Assembly (NCBI GenBank): GCA_046294265.1
Contig: JBKBKC010000003.1
Span: 186,001 to 250,000, forward strand
Length of the DNA: 64,000 nucleotides
Direction of reading: 5' to 3'
DNA from: JBKBKC01 sp046294265
Lineage (GTDB): Bacteria > Pseudomonadota > Alphaproteobacteria > Rhodobacterales > Rhodobacteraceae
Shown here: in pieces, positions 25,044 through 33,786 of the stretch
Layout of the letters: each line of letters starts with the position of its first letter
How positions within the stretch are numbered: the first letter of the stretch is position 1
Notes under the pieces: model-generated
What the model was told of the DNA's origin: nothing
The model's input: only the letters and a program-made list of their open reading frames with translations
Database searches by the model: none
Position numbers and translations under genes: made by a program

Positions 25044-26240
25044 ATGCATACCGGCCTTGCTCATCTTTTCATCCCCGGCCCGACAAATCTTCCTGAAGAT
25101 GTGCGCCGCGCGATGGTCATTCCGATGCCCGACCACCGGGCGCCCGAATTCGCGGCCTTTCTTTCGCCCATTCTGCGCGACCTGCGCCCGGTGTTCGGCA
25201 CCACATCGGCGCCTGTGGCCCTGATCCCCGGGTCCGGCACCGCGGCCTGGGAAGCGGCGATTGCCAACACGCTGAATCCAGGCGACCGGGTGCTGATGGC
25301 GCGGTATGGACATTTCTCGGTGCTGTGGGCCGAGATGGCGGCGCGTCTTGGGCTGGTGGTGGAGGCGGTCGATCTGGCCTGGGGCGCGCCTTGCCCGGTG
25401 GCCGAATTCGGTCGCCGCCTGGCGTGCGACGGCAAGGGCGAGATCAAGGCGGTGTTCGTCACCCACAACGAAACCGCGACCGGCGTGGTGTCGGATGTGG
25501 CGGGCGTGCGGCGGGAACTGGATGCGGCGCGTCACGATGCGTTGTTGTTCGTGGACGGCGTGTCCTCCATCGGGTCGATGCCGTTCCAGATGGATGCCTG
25601 GGGCGTCGATCTGGCGGTGACGGGCAGCCAAAAGGGGCTGATGTGCCCGGCGGGCCTGGGCATCCTTGCGCTTAGCGACAGGGCGCTGGCGGCGACAGAG
25701 ACCAGCCGGATGCCGCGATCTTTTCTTGACCTTAAGGCGATGCTGGCCGCGCATGACGCGGGCAGCTTTCCCTACACGCCGCCCGCGCCGGTCCTGCACG
25801 GGCTGCGCGCGGCCCTGGACCGGCTGGCGGCCGAAGGCTTGCCCGCCGTCCATGCCCGCCACCGCCGTCTGGCCGAAGGGGTGCGCGCGGGCGTTGCCGC
25901 CTGGGGGTTGCAGACTGTGTGCGAGCACTCCAGCTTTGCCTCCGACACCGTGACCGCCATCCGCACCCCCGCGGGCGTGGACGCGCGCGAGGTCATCACC
26001 ATTGCCCGCAGCCGGTTCAACACGTTTTTCGGCGGTGGCCTTGGGCCGCTGGCGGGCCGCGCGTTCCGCATCGGCCATCTGGGCGATCTGAATGAAGGAT
26101 CCGTGCTGACCGCCCTTGCCATTGCCGAACTGGCGCTGGTTCAGGCGGGGGCGGGCATCGTCTATGGCGAGGGTGTCGCTGCCGCCCAGGCCCGTTTCGC
26201 CGGGGCTGACACCCCCTCACTCTCCATCGCCGCCGAATAA
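25044..26240 (+). CDS. Serine-glyoxylate aminotransferase
   Basis: PLP-dependent class V aminotransferase of 398 residues that moves the amino group of serine to glyoxylate, giving hydroxypyruvate and glycine. Visible motifs are IPGSGTAAWEA, VTHNETATG, D171 (LFVDGVSS) and the PLP lysine K197 (VTGSQKGLM). AGGAGA precedes the ATG. As first gene of the operon it links glyoxylate with the serine cycle. Alanine-glyoxylate aminotransferase activity is the main alternative. Confidence 0.88.
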   Translation: MHTGLAHLFIPGPTNLPEDVRRAMVIPMPDHRAPEFAAFLSPILRDLRPVFGTTSAPVALIPGSGTAAWEAAIANTLNPGDRVLMARYGHFSVLWAEMAARLGLVVEAVDLAWGAPCPVAEFGRRLACDGKGEIKAVFVTHNETATGVVSDVAGVRRELDAARHDALLFVDGVSSIGSMPFQMDAWGVDLAVTGSQKGLMCPAGLGILALSDRALAATETSRMPRSFLDLKAMLAAHDAGSFPYTPPAPVLHGLRAALDRLAAEGLPAVHARHRRLAEGVRAGVAAWGLQTVCEHSSFASDTVTAIRTPAGVDAREVITIARSRFNTFFGGGLGPLAGRAFRIGHLGDLNEGSVLTALAIAELALVQAGAGIVYGEGVAAAQARFAGADTPSLSIAAE

Positions 26241-26253
26241 CCCCGAGGACAAC

Positions 26254-27213
26254 ATGAGCCATACCCTCTACCCCCTGCGCCGCCCCCGCCTGCAGCGATC
26301 CACCCTGGCGGTGCCCGCCTCAAACATGGACATGGTGCGCAAGGCCGCCGAAAGTGCGGCCGATGTGGTGTTCCTGGACCTTGAGGATGCCGTGGCACCG
26401 CCCGAAAAGCCGCAGGCGCGCAAGAATGCCATCACCGCGCTGAACGAGATCGACTGGAAGGCCAAGGGCAAGACGGTCAGCGTGCGGATCAACGGCCTGG
26501 ATACCCACTACATGTATCGCGATGTGGTGGACCTGATGGAGCAGGCGGGCGACCGGCTGGACATGATCCTGATCCCCAAGCTGGGCGTCTACGGCGACCT
26601 CTACATGGTCGAGGTCATGGTGAACCAGATCGAGATGGCCTGCGGGCTGACCAACAAGGTCGGGATCGAGGCGCTGATCGAAACCTCGCTGGGCATGGCC
26701 AATGTCGAGGATATCGCCCGGCAGGCGGCGCAGGCCGGCAGCCGGCTGGAGGCGCTGCATTTCGGGGTGGCGGACTACGCCGCCTCGATGCGGGCGCGCA
26801 CGGTGAACATCGGGGGGCTGAACCCCGCCTATCCGGGCGACCAGTGGCACGCCTCGCTGACGCGCATGATCATCACCTGCCGCGCCTTCGGGCTGCGCGC
26901 GCTGGATGGCCCCTTCGGCGATTTCGCCGATCCGGCGGGCTATGTGGCAGCCGCAGAACGCGCCGCGGCCCTCGGGTGTGAGGGGAAATGGGCCATCCAC
27001 CCCAGCCAGATCGCCATGGCCAACGACGTGTTCAGCCCGCCCGAGGCCGAGGTGACACGCGCCCGCCGCATCATCGAGGAGCTGAGGAAGGCCGAGGCGC
27101 AGGGCAAGGGGGCCGCATCGCTGGACGGCAAGATGATCGACGCGGCCTCCGAACGGATGGCCAACAACGTGCTGGTGCAGGCCGAGGCGATCGCGGCCAA
27201 GGCCGCCAAGTAA
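26254..27213 (+). CDS. mcl1: L-malyl-CoA/beta-methylmalyl-CoA lyase
   Basis: CitE-like lyase of 319 residues. It reversibly cleaves malyl-CoA to acetyl-CoA and glyoxylate, and beta-methylmalyl-CoA to propionyl-CoA and glyoxylate. The family blocks FLDLEDAVAP (metal and CoA binding), SVRINGLDT, IEALIETSLGMAN and GKWAIHPSQIAMAN are all present, and length matches Rhodobacter Mcl1. Members from Chloroflexus also cleave citramalyl-CoA. GAGGA precedes the ATG at 26254, 13 bases after the previous stop. Confidence 0.94.
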   Translation: MSHTLYPLRRPRLQRSTLAVPASNMDMVRKAAESAADVVFLDLEDAVAPPEKPQARKNAITALNEIDWKAKGKTVSVRINGLDTHYMYRDVVDLMEQAGDRLDMILIPKLGVYGDLYMVEVMVNQIEMACGLTNKVGIEALIETSLGMANVEDIARQAAQAGSRLEALHFGVADYAASMRARTVNIGGLNPAYPGDQWHASLTRMIITCRAFGLRALDGPFGDFADPAGYVAAAERAAALGCEGKWAIHPSQIAMANDVFSPPEAEVTRARRIIEELRKAEAQGKGAASLDGKMIDAASERMANNVLVQAEAIAAKAAK

Positions 27214-27235
27214 CGCGAAAAAGGGGAGGAAGATC

Positions 27236-28405
27236 ATGGACATTCACGAACATCAGGCCAAGGCCCTGCTCGCCGGTTTCGGCGTGCCGGTGCCGGACGG
27301 GGGCGTGGCCTTTACCCCCGAACAGGCGGCGCATCATGCCCGCAGGCTGGGCCTGCCGGTGGTGGTCAAGGCGCAGGTCCATGCCGGGGGCCGGGGGGCG
27401 GCGGGCGGCGTGAAGCTGTGCAAAACCGAGGCCGAGGTGTCGGCGTTCGCGGCGGGCCTGCTGGGCCAGCGGCTGGTGACCAAGCAGACCGACGCGCAGG
27501 GCAAGCCCGTGCACCGCGTCTGGGTCGAGGCCGCGACGAATATCGCGCGCGAGATTTATCTGGGTCTTGTCCTCGACCGGAAATCCGAGCGCATCATGAT
27601 CGTGGCCTCGCGCGAAGGGGGCATAGAGATCGAGGAACTGGCGGAATCCCGCCCCGACGCGCTCTTGCGCAACGTGATCGACCCGGCCTTCGGCCTGACC
27701 GAATTCGCCGCGCGGGAACTGGCCTTTGGCCTGGGCCTGAAGGGCAAGCAGGTGGGCCAGATGGTGCAGGTCTTGCGCGGCTGCTACCGCGCATTCCGTG
27801 ACCGGGATGCGACCATGGTCGAGATCAACCCGCTGGTGGTGACCGGAAAGGGCGACCTGATCGCGCTGGACGCCAAGATGAGCTTCGACACCAACGCGCT
27901 TTTCCGGCGCGAGGATGTGGCCTCCTTGCGCGATCCGGGGCAAGAGGACCCGCGCGAGGATGCGGCGGCCGAGCATGGGCTGAGCTATGTGGGGCTGGAG
28001 GGTGACATCGGCTGCCTGATCAACGGCGCGGGGCTGGCCATGGCCTCGATGGACATGATCCAGCTTGCGGGCGGCAATCCCGCCAACTTCCTGGACATCG
28101 GCGGCGGGGCCAGCCCCGAGCGCGTGGTCGCGGCCTTCCGCACCGTGCTTGCGGACGGCAATGTCTCGGTTATCCTCGTGAATATATTTGCCGGGATCAA
28201 CCGCTGCGACTGGGTGGCGCAGGGCGTGGTGCAGGCCTACAAGGAACTGGGTCTGACGCTGCCCGTGGTGGTGCGGCTGGCCGGAACGAACGTCGAGGAA
28301 GGGCGAAAGATCATCATGGACTCTGGCCTGCCGCTGATTTCCGCCGATACCCTGGCCGAGGCCGCCGCCGCCGCCGTGGCCGCCCGGCCCCGCCAAGCCG
28401 CCTGA
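27236..28405 (+). CDS. mtkA: Malate-CoA ligase beta subunit
   Basis: ATP-grasp subunit of 389 residues (IHEHQAKALLAGFGVPVP, VVKAQVHAGGRG, MVEINPLVV), related to SucC. Placement between malyl-CoA lyase and the alpha subunit, and not beside other TCA genes, argues for malate thiokinase over succinyl-CoA synthetase. The enzyme makes L-malyl-CoA from malate, CoA and ATP. Ribosome site GGGAGGA. Confidence 0.88.
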   Translation: MDIHEHQAKALLAGFGVPVPDGGVAFTPEQAAHHARRLGLPVVVKAQVHAGGRGAAGGVKLCKTEAEVSAFAAGLLGQRLVTKQTDAQGKPVHRVWVEAATNIAREIYLGLVLDRKSERIMIVASREGGIEIEELAESRPDALLRNVIDPAFGLTEFAARELAFGLGLKGKQVGQMVQVLRGCYRAFRDRDATMVEINPLVVTGKGDLIALDAKMSFDTNALFRREDVASLRDPGQEDPREDAAAEHGLSYVGLEGDIGCLINGAGLAMASMDMIQLAGGNPANFLDIGGGASPERVVAAFRTVLADGNVSVILVNIFAGINRCDWVAQGVVQAYKELGLTLPVVVRLAGTNVEEGRKIIMDSGLPLISADTLAEAAAAAVAARPRQAA

Positions 28406-28418
28406 GGAGGACCCGCAC

Positions 28419-29315
28419 ATGACCATCCTTATTGACGAAAAGACCCGCGTGATCGTGCAGGGCATGACCGGCCGCATCGGCCAGTTCCACGCCGCCGACA
28501 TGATCAAGAACGGCACCAATGTCGTGGCCGGTGTCACCCCCGGCCGTGGCGGCGAAACGATCCTTGACCGCCCCATCTACGATACCGTGCGCGAGGCCGT
28601 GACCGAGGCGGGCGCCGAGGCGTCGCTTGTGTTCGTGCCCCCGCCCATGGCGGCGGACGCGATCATGGAGGCGGCGGAGGCCGGCCTGCGCCTCGCCGTC
28701 TGCGTGACCGACGGCATCCCCTCGCAGGACATGATGCGCGTCAAACGCTTCTTGCGCAAATTCCCGGCCGAGCGCCGGATGCGCCTGATCGGGCCCAACT
28801 GCGCGGGCATCATCAGCCCCGGCAAAGGGTTCATGGGCATCATGCCGCCCGCCATCTACCTGCCCGGCCGCGTGGGCATCGTGGGCCGGTCGGGCACGCT
28901 GGGCTATGAGGCGGCAAGCCAGATGAAGGCGCTGGGCATCGGGGTCTCCACCAGCGTTGGCATCGGGGGCGACCCGATCAACGGCTCCAGCTTCAAGGAT
29001 ATCCTTGAGCTGTTCGAGGCCGACCCCGGCACCGATGCGGTCATGATGATCGGCGAGATCGGCGGCCCGCAAGAGGCCGAGGCAGCGGCCTTTGCCCGCG
29101 ACCACATGACCAAACCTGTCGTGGCCTATATCGCCGGCCTGTCGGCACCCAAGGGCCGCAAGATGGGCCATGCCGGGGCCATCATCAGCGCCTTTGGCGA
29201 AAGCGCGCAGGAAAAGGTTGAGATCCTGTCGGCGGCGGGCATCACCGTGTCGCCCACGCCCTCGGCCATGGGCGAGACGGTGGCACGCGTTCTGGGCCAG
29301 CGGGCGGCAGCATGA
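28419..29315 (+). CDS. mtkB: Malate-CoA ligase alpha subunit
   Basis: CoA-binding and phosphohistidine subunit of 298 residues. The CoA motif VQGMTGRIGQFHA and the phosphohistidine H251 (RKMGHAGAI) are intact. It is the partner of the beta subunit 13 bases upstream; the next gene overlaps its stop by 4 bases. Confidence 0.88.
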   Translation: MTILIDEKTRVIVQGMTGRIGQFHAADMIKNGTNVVAGVTPGRGGETILDRPIYDTVREAVTEAGAEASLVFVPPPMAADAIMEAAEAGLRLAVCVTDGIPSQDMMRVKRFLRKFPAERRMRLIGPNCAGIISPGKGFMGIMPPAIYLPGRVGIVGRSGTLGYEAASQMKALGIGVSTSVGIGGDPINGSSFKDILELFEADPGTDAVMMIGEIGGPQEAEAAAFARDHMTKPVVAYIAGLSAPKGRKMGHAGAIISAFGESAQEKVEILSAAGITVSPTPSAMGETVARVLGQRAAA

Positions 29316-30196
29316 CGCAACGCGAAGGGGGCATGGCGGGCGATCCCGCCAGCCCGCAGGATTTCACCGCATGGGTCGGCCGGGTCGAGGTGCGCGACGG
29401 CGCACTGACGCCCGAGCTTGCGGGGATGCTGATGGGGGCCCTCGGCCACCCCGCGGCGGCGCAACCCGCCATCCATACCGGCGCGCCCATGCCTGTTTTG
29501 TGGCACTGGGCGGCCTTTCCCGAATTCGTGCCGCTGGCGCAGATCGCCACCGACGGCCACCCCCAACGCGGCGGCTTTCTGCCGCCGCTGCCCTTTGACC
29601 GGCGGATGTGGGCGGGCGGCAAGCTCGCGTTCAAGGGCCGCTTTGCGGTGGGCGAGCGGATCACCCGGCGGTCCGAGATCCTGGGCGTGGATTTCAAGAC
29701 CGGGGCGACGGGCGACATGGCCTTTGTCCGCGTCGGCCATGACCTGACGGGCGAGGGCGGCGGCGCGATCCGCGAGGAACAGGACATCGTCTATCTGCCC
29801 ATCCCCGACAGCTTCCGCCCCCCCCGCGCCATCCCCGCGCCCGAAGCCCCTCTGTTCTGCGAGGAGCTGGAGGCCGGCTGCGTGCGCCTTTTCCGCTATT
29901 CGGCGGCCACCTACAACGCGCACCGCATCCATTTCGACCGCGACTATGCCCGCGATTTCGAGAAATATCCGGGCCTTGTGGTGCATGGTCCGATGCAGGC
30001 CACCCTGTTGATGGAGGCCGCGATGCGCCACACCGGCCACGCCCCCGCCCGGTTCAGCTTTCGCGGCGTGCATCCGATGTTCGACGGCCGCGTGCGGCTG
30101 ATGGCCGAGGCGGATGGGGCTGCGGCGCTGAAGCTCTGCACCGTGGCCGAGGCCGGGCATCAGGGCCTGCAGGCCCGGTTCGAATGGGAGGAGTGA
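29312..30196 (+). CDS. meh: Mesaconyl-C4-CoA hydratase (MaoC/FAS1-like hot-dog)
   Basis: Hydratase of 294 residues with a double hot-dog (FAS1-like dehydratase) fold. The C-terminal half has YNAHRIHFDRDYA, the usual substrate-binding/catalytic block, and VVHGPMQATLLME. In the 3-hydroxypropionate bicycle this family converts mesaconyl-C4-CoA to citramalyl-CoA; itaconyl-CoA hydratases are close relatives. The neighbouring Mct-like gene 4 bases downstream supports the mesaconyl-C4-CoA role. A 17-residue N-terminal stretch precedes the homologous region, so the true start could be a little downstream. Confidence 0.75.
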   Translation: MTQREGGMAGDPASPQDFTAWVGRVEVRDGALTPELAGMLMGALGHPAAAQPAIHTGAPMPVLWHWAAFPEFVPLAQIATDGHPQRGGFLPPLPFDRRMWAGGKLAFKGRFAVGERITRRSEILGVDFKTGATGDMAFVRVGHDLTGEGGGAIREEQDIVYLPIPDSFRPPRAIPAPEAPLFCEELEAGCVRLFRYSAATYNAHRIHFDRDYARDFEKYPGLVVHGPMQATLLMEAAMRHTGHAPARFSFRGVHPMFDGRVRLMAEADGAAALKLCTVAEAGHQGLQARFEWEE

Positions 30197-30200
30197 CGCC

Positions 30201-31421
30201 ATGGGCATCCTGACCGGTATGCGGGTGGTCGAAGGTTCGGCCTTCGTGGCGATGCCCTTGGCGGGCATGACGCTGGCGCAGATGGGGGCCGAGGTGATCC
30301 GCTTCGACCGGCTGGAGGGTGGCCTTGATGCCGCCCGTTGGCCGGTGACGGCCCAGGGGCGCAGCCTGTTCTGGGCGGGTCTGAACAAGGGCAAGAAATC
30401 GGTCGCGGTGAACCTGGCCACGCCCGAGGGCAAGGAGGTCGTGACCCAGATCATCACCGCCCCCGGCCCCGATGCCGGACTGTTCCTGACCAACCTGCGG
30501 GTCAAGGGCTGGCTCGACCACCCCACCCTTTCGGCCATCCGCCCCGATCTGGTGATGGTCACCCTGCTGGGCGACCGGCACGGGCGGCCTGCGGTGGATT
30601 ATTCGGTGAACCCGTCGCTGGGCTTTCCCGATGCCACGGGCCCCGAGGGCAGCACCGACCCCGTGGCCCATGTGCTGCCCGCATGGGACTGCATCGCGGG
30701 CAACATGGCGGTGTCGGCGCTCTTGGCCGCCGAACGGCACCGGCTGCGCACGGGGGCGGGGCAGGAGGTGGCGTTTTCCCTGAAAGACGCGGCGGCGGCG
30801 ATGCTGGGCAACCTGGGCATCATCGGCGAGGTTTGCGTGAACGGGGTGGACCGGCCCAAATCGGGCAATGCGCTGTATGGCGGCTATGGGCAGGATTTCC
30901 TCTGCGCCGACGGGCGGCGGGTGATGGTGATCGGCCTCACAGACCGGCAATGGGCCGGGCTGGTCAAGGCCACCGGCACGGGCGAGGCCATCGCCGCGCT
31001 GGAGGCCCGGCTGGGCGAGACTTTGGGCGAAGAGGGCGCGCGCTTCCGCCACCGGGCGGCGATCACGGCGGTCCTCGCACCGTTTTTCTCGGCTCGAAAG
31101 GTCGAGGATTTCGCCGCCGATTTCGACCGCGCCAGCCTGACCTGGTCCGAATTCCGCAGCTTTGCCCGCGCGGTGCGCGAAGACCCGGATCTGTCTACCG
31201 ACAACCCGATGTTCGCGCAGGTCGAACAACCCGGCATCGGCACCTACCCCGTGCCCGGCTCCCCCCTTGCGTTCACTACCTTCGCGCGTGAGGCCCCGGT
31301 GCGGGCGCCCGAGTTGGGCGAACATACCGAACAGGTGCTGGCCGAGGTGGCGGGCCTGTCCTCAGGCCAGATCGGGCGGCTGTTCGATCAGGGCGTCGTG
31401 GCGGGGCCAAGGGCGGCCTGA
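30201..31421 (+). CDS. mct: Mesaconyl-CoA C1-C4 CoA transferase (2-methylfumaryl-CoA isomerase)
   Basis: Class III (CaiB/BaiF) CoA transferase of 406 residues. The opening GMRVVEGSAFVAMPLAGMTL, the block NKGKKSV, VNPSLGFPDATGP, and VEQPGIGTYPVPGSPL strongly recall Chloroflexus Mct, which moves CoA inside mesaconate from C1 to C4. The likely nucleophile is D163 (LPAWD). Its end overlaps the convergent monooxygenase gene by 34 bases. An ordinary itaconate or mesaconate CoA transferase is the alternative. Confidence 0.8.
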   Translation: MGILTGMRVVEGSAFVAMPLAGMTLAQMGAEVIRFDRLEGGLDAARWPVTAQGRSLFWAGLNKGKKSVAVNLATPEGKEVVTQIITAPGPDAGLFLTNLRVKGWLDHPTLSAIRPDLVMVTLLGDRHGRPAVDYSVNPSLGFPDATGPEGSTDPVAHVLPAWDCIAGNMAVSALLAAERHRLRTGAGQEVAFSLKDAAAAMLGNLGIIGEVCVNGVDRPKSGNALYGGYGQDFLCADGRRVMVIGLTDRQWAGLVKATGTGEAIAALEARLGETLGEEGARFRHRAAITAVLAPFFSARKVEDFAADFDRASLTWSEFRSFARAVREDPDLSTDNPMFAQVEQPGIGTYPVPGSPLAFTTFAREAPVRAPELGEHTEQVLAEVAGLSSGQIGRLFDQGVVAGPRAA

Positions 31422-32635
31422 CGGCCCGCGATCACGCCCGCCAACCGCTCGGCATCCTTCCACGCACCCCAGATGAAGGCCGACCCCCGGCAGGACAGCC
31501 AGGGCAGGCCGATGAAGTAAAGCCCCGGCACCTCCGACACCCCCTCGCGGTGGCGGGGGCGGCCCCGGTCGTCAAAGATGTCGATGTCGATCCAGCCGAA
31601 ATCGAGCGCAAAGCCCGTGGCCCAGATGATGCTGCCGACGCCCGCCTCCGTGAGGTCCAGCCGCAGGATCGGATCGGTCACGCAACCGGGCAGCGGGCCG
31701 ATAAGGCGCGCCTGCGGGTCCTCGGGCAGGTTCAGCGCATGGGCGCGGGCATAGGCGTCGGCCTCGTCCAGCACCGACAGGTAATTCGCATCCCCCGCCG
31801 TGATGTTGCGCTCAAGGTCCGGGGCCAGCGTCAGCACGCCATCCTGATGCCCCTCCGTCCGGCCCAGCAGAACCACGCCCTGCGCCGCCAGCCTGCGGAA
31901 ATCCATGGTCTGCCCGCCATAGGCGCCGCTGACGGCGATGGTCACATGCTCGGTGCCCGGATGGGGGGCCTTGGCGTCCCACTTGCCCAGAACCCCCAGC
32001 CACCACACGAAATCGCGGCCGCGATAGCGGCGCGGCGGGCGGTCATGGGGGCCCAGCGACAGATAGACCTGCCGCCCGGCGCGCTGCAACTCCTCGGCGA
32101 TCTGCGCGCCCGATGACCCCGCCCCCACCACCAGCACCGCGCCGGGCGGCAACTGGCCGGGGTTGCGGTAGGCGGTGGAGTGCATCTGCACCAGCCCGCT
32201 ATCCTGCGGCACTAAAGGCGGGATCAGCGGGCGCTGGAACGGCCCGGTGGCCACGATCACGTTGCGCGCGGCGATCCGCCCGCCCGGTGTTTCGGCATGA
32301 AACCCGCCGTCACCCTGCCAGAGCCGCGTCACCTCGACCCCGCAGCGCACCGGCGCGCTGATGTGGCCTGCGAACGTCTCGAAATACGCGGCCACCCGGT
32401 CCTTGCCGGCAAAGGCGTCGGGGTCCAGCCCCTCGAACTCCATGTCGGGAAAGCGGTCGTGCCAGGCGGGGCCGTTTGCCACCAGCGCGTCCCAGCGTTC
32501 GGACCGCCAGCGTTCGGCGATGCGGTGGCGTTCCAGCACCAGATGCGGCACGCCGCGTTTGCCCAGATGCGCGCTGGCCGCGATTCCCGCCTGCCCGGCC
32601 CCGATCACCAGCGTATCGACATGCTCGACGGTCAT
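31388..32635 (-). CDS. Flavin-dependent monooxygenase (FMO-like)
   Basis: FAD/NADPH protein of 415 residues. FAD motif GAGQAG at the N-terminus, NADPH motif VVGAGSSGAQ, an FMO-like QMHSTAYRNP between them, and ATGFALDF near the C-terminus. The family inserts oxygen at N or S atoms or performs Baeyer-Villiger reactions. As last gene of a minus-strand amine operon it may oxidise a nitrogen compound. Substrate unknown. Confidence 0.8.
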   Translation of the reverse strand: MTVEHVDTLVIGAGQAGIAASAHLGKRGVPHLVLERHRIAERWRSERWDALVANGPAWHDRFPDMEFEGLDPDAFAGKDRVAAYFETFAGHISAPVRCGVEVTRLWQGDGGFHAETPGGRIAARNVIVATGPFQRPLIPPLVPQDSGLVQMHSTAYRNPGQLPPGAVLVVGAGSSGAQIAEELQRAGRQVYLSLGPHDRPPRRYRGRDFVWWLGVLGKWDAKAPHPGTEHVTIAVSGAYGGQTMDFRRLAAQGVVLLGRTEGHQDGVLTLAPDLERNITAGDANYLSVLDEADAYARAHALNLPEDPQARLIGPLPGCVTDPILRLDLTEAGVGSIIWATGFALDFGWIDIDIFDDRGRPRHREGVSEVPGLYFIGLPWLSCRGSAFIWGAWKDAERLAGVIAGRQAALGPATTP

Positions 32636-32659
32636 GGGGATGCCTTTCCTGACAGGGGT

Positions 32660-33331
32660 TCATTCATCGCCCGGCACCCCGTAAGAGGGCGCGCGGGTCG
32701 GGTCCTCGGCGCGTTGCACATAGGCGGACATCTGCGGGCGATAGACGTCCCATGCCGCGCGCAGCATGGCCACTGGATCATCTGCCCAGTCGATGCGCAG
32801 GTCGGCCAGCGGCCAGTCCAGCCGGTCGGCGATCTTGAGGCCGGCCGAGCGCACCGGCCCCGCCTCGCCCCCCGCCGCCAGTCCCGCCTCCAGCGCCGCC
32901 ATCAGGCGGTCGCCCAGATGGCCCGGGGCCACCTCGAATGCCGCGACCATCGCGTCCGGGATGCCGGGGTCGGCCAAGAGGTTCCCCCCCGACACACAAT
33001 CCCTGCCCGACGCCTGCCCCCAAAGGCCCAGCACCTGCCCCCCCGAATGAACCGCCGTCCGCCCCGCCGCATCCACCAGCAGAAGCTGCCGATAGTCGAT
33101 ATGCGCGCGGGCCGCGGTGACCGCCGCCATCGCCCGCGCCGCCGTCATGCCCTGCGCCAGATGGTCCAGCATCATCGGCCCCAGCGCCGGATCGGTCACA
33201 TTCTGGCTGGCCGCCGCCCCCACCCCCGCCCGCACATGCGCGCAGCGCGCGGCCACGGCGGGGGAGGAGGATGAGATCACCATGCCGAACTGGCCCGTCC
33301 GCGCGCATCTGGCGATCAGCGAAAAGGTCAT
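32660..33331 (-). CDS. DUF1028 protein (Ntn-hydrolase-like)
   Basis: Protein of 223 residues with the DUF1028 pattern MTFSLIARCARTGQFGMVISSSSPAVAARC, GVGAAASQNVTDP and VSGGNLLAD. The family is related to Ntn-hydrolases and often sits beside RidA and amino-compound catabolic genes. The start at 33331 is chosen because the family begins with this (T)FSLIA strand; the frame is open further upstream. It starts 5 bases after the RidA stop. Confidence 0.82.
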   Translation of the reverse strand: MTFSLIARCARTGQFGMVISSSSPAVAARCAHVRAGVGAAASQNVTDPALGPMMLDHLAQGMTAARAMAAVTAARAHIDYRQLLLVDAAGRTAVHSGGQVLGLWGQASGRDCVSGGNLLADPGIPDAMVAAFEVAPGHLGDRLMAALEAGLAAGGEAGPVRSAGLKIADRLDWPLADLRIDWADDPVAMLRAAWDVYRPQMSAYVQRAEDPTRAPSYGVPGDE

Positions 33332-33336
33332 CGCCG

Positions 33337-33750
33337 TCAGTCCGGGATGACGGCGGTGCCGTCGATTTCCACCAGCCAGTCGGGCCGCGCCAGTGCCGTC
33401 ACGACAACCCCGGTGGAGACGGGATGCACGCCCTTGATGTATTCGCCCATGGTCCGATAGACCGCCTCGCGGTGGCGCACGTCGGTCAGATAGACCACCA
33501 CCTTGCACAGATGCTCCATGCCGCCGCCGACCTCTTCCAAAAGCTGCCGGATGTTCTGCATCACCTTGTGGGTCTGCTCCACTGGGTCATGGCTGTTGAT
33601 GTTCTGCGCGGTATCAAGGTCTTGCGGGCACTGGCCGCGCAGGAACACGATGCGGCCGCGTGCGACCACGGCCTGCGCCAGGTCATTGTCCAGCTTCTGT
33701 TCGGGGTAGGTGTCCCTGGTGTTGAACTTGCGGTGGCGGGTGTGGGCCAT
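33337..33750 (-). CDS. RidA family protein
   Basis: Reactive-intermediate deaminase family member of about 137 residues (VVARGRIVFLRGQCPQD, VVYLTDVRHREAVYR, ARPDWLVEIDGTAVI). RidA proteins hydrolyse enamine or imine intermediates, which fits an operon with an amine-oxidising flavoenzyme. An ATG at 33756 is possible, but AAGGA spacing favours 33750. Confidence 0.85.
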   Translation of the reverse strand: MAHTRHRKFNTRDTYPEQKLDNDLAQAVVARGRIVFLRGQCPQDLDTAQNINSHDPVEQTHKVMQNIRQLLEEVGGGMEHLCKVVVYLTDVRHREAVYRTMGEYIKGVHPVSTGVVVTALARPDWLVEIDGTAVIPD

Positions 33751-33786
33751 GGTCATGTCCTTGGTTGGGCGGGGTCGGTCATGCCC

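Noticed and set aside
27236..29315. Calling these genes succinyl-CoA synthetase (sucCD).
   Set aside because: They lie between malyl-CoA lyase and the mesaconyl-CoA genes with no other TCA genes, so malate-CoA ligase fits better. Sequence alone does not fully exclude sucCD.
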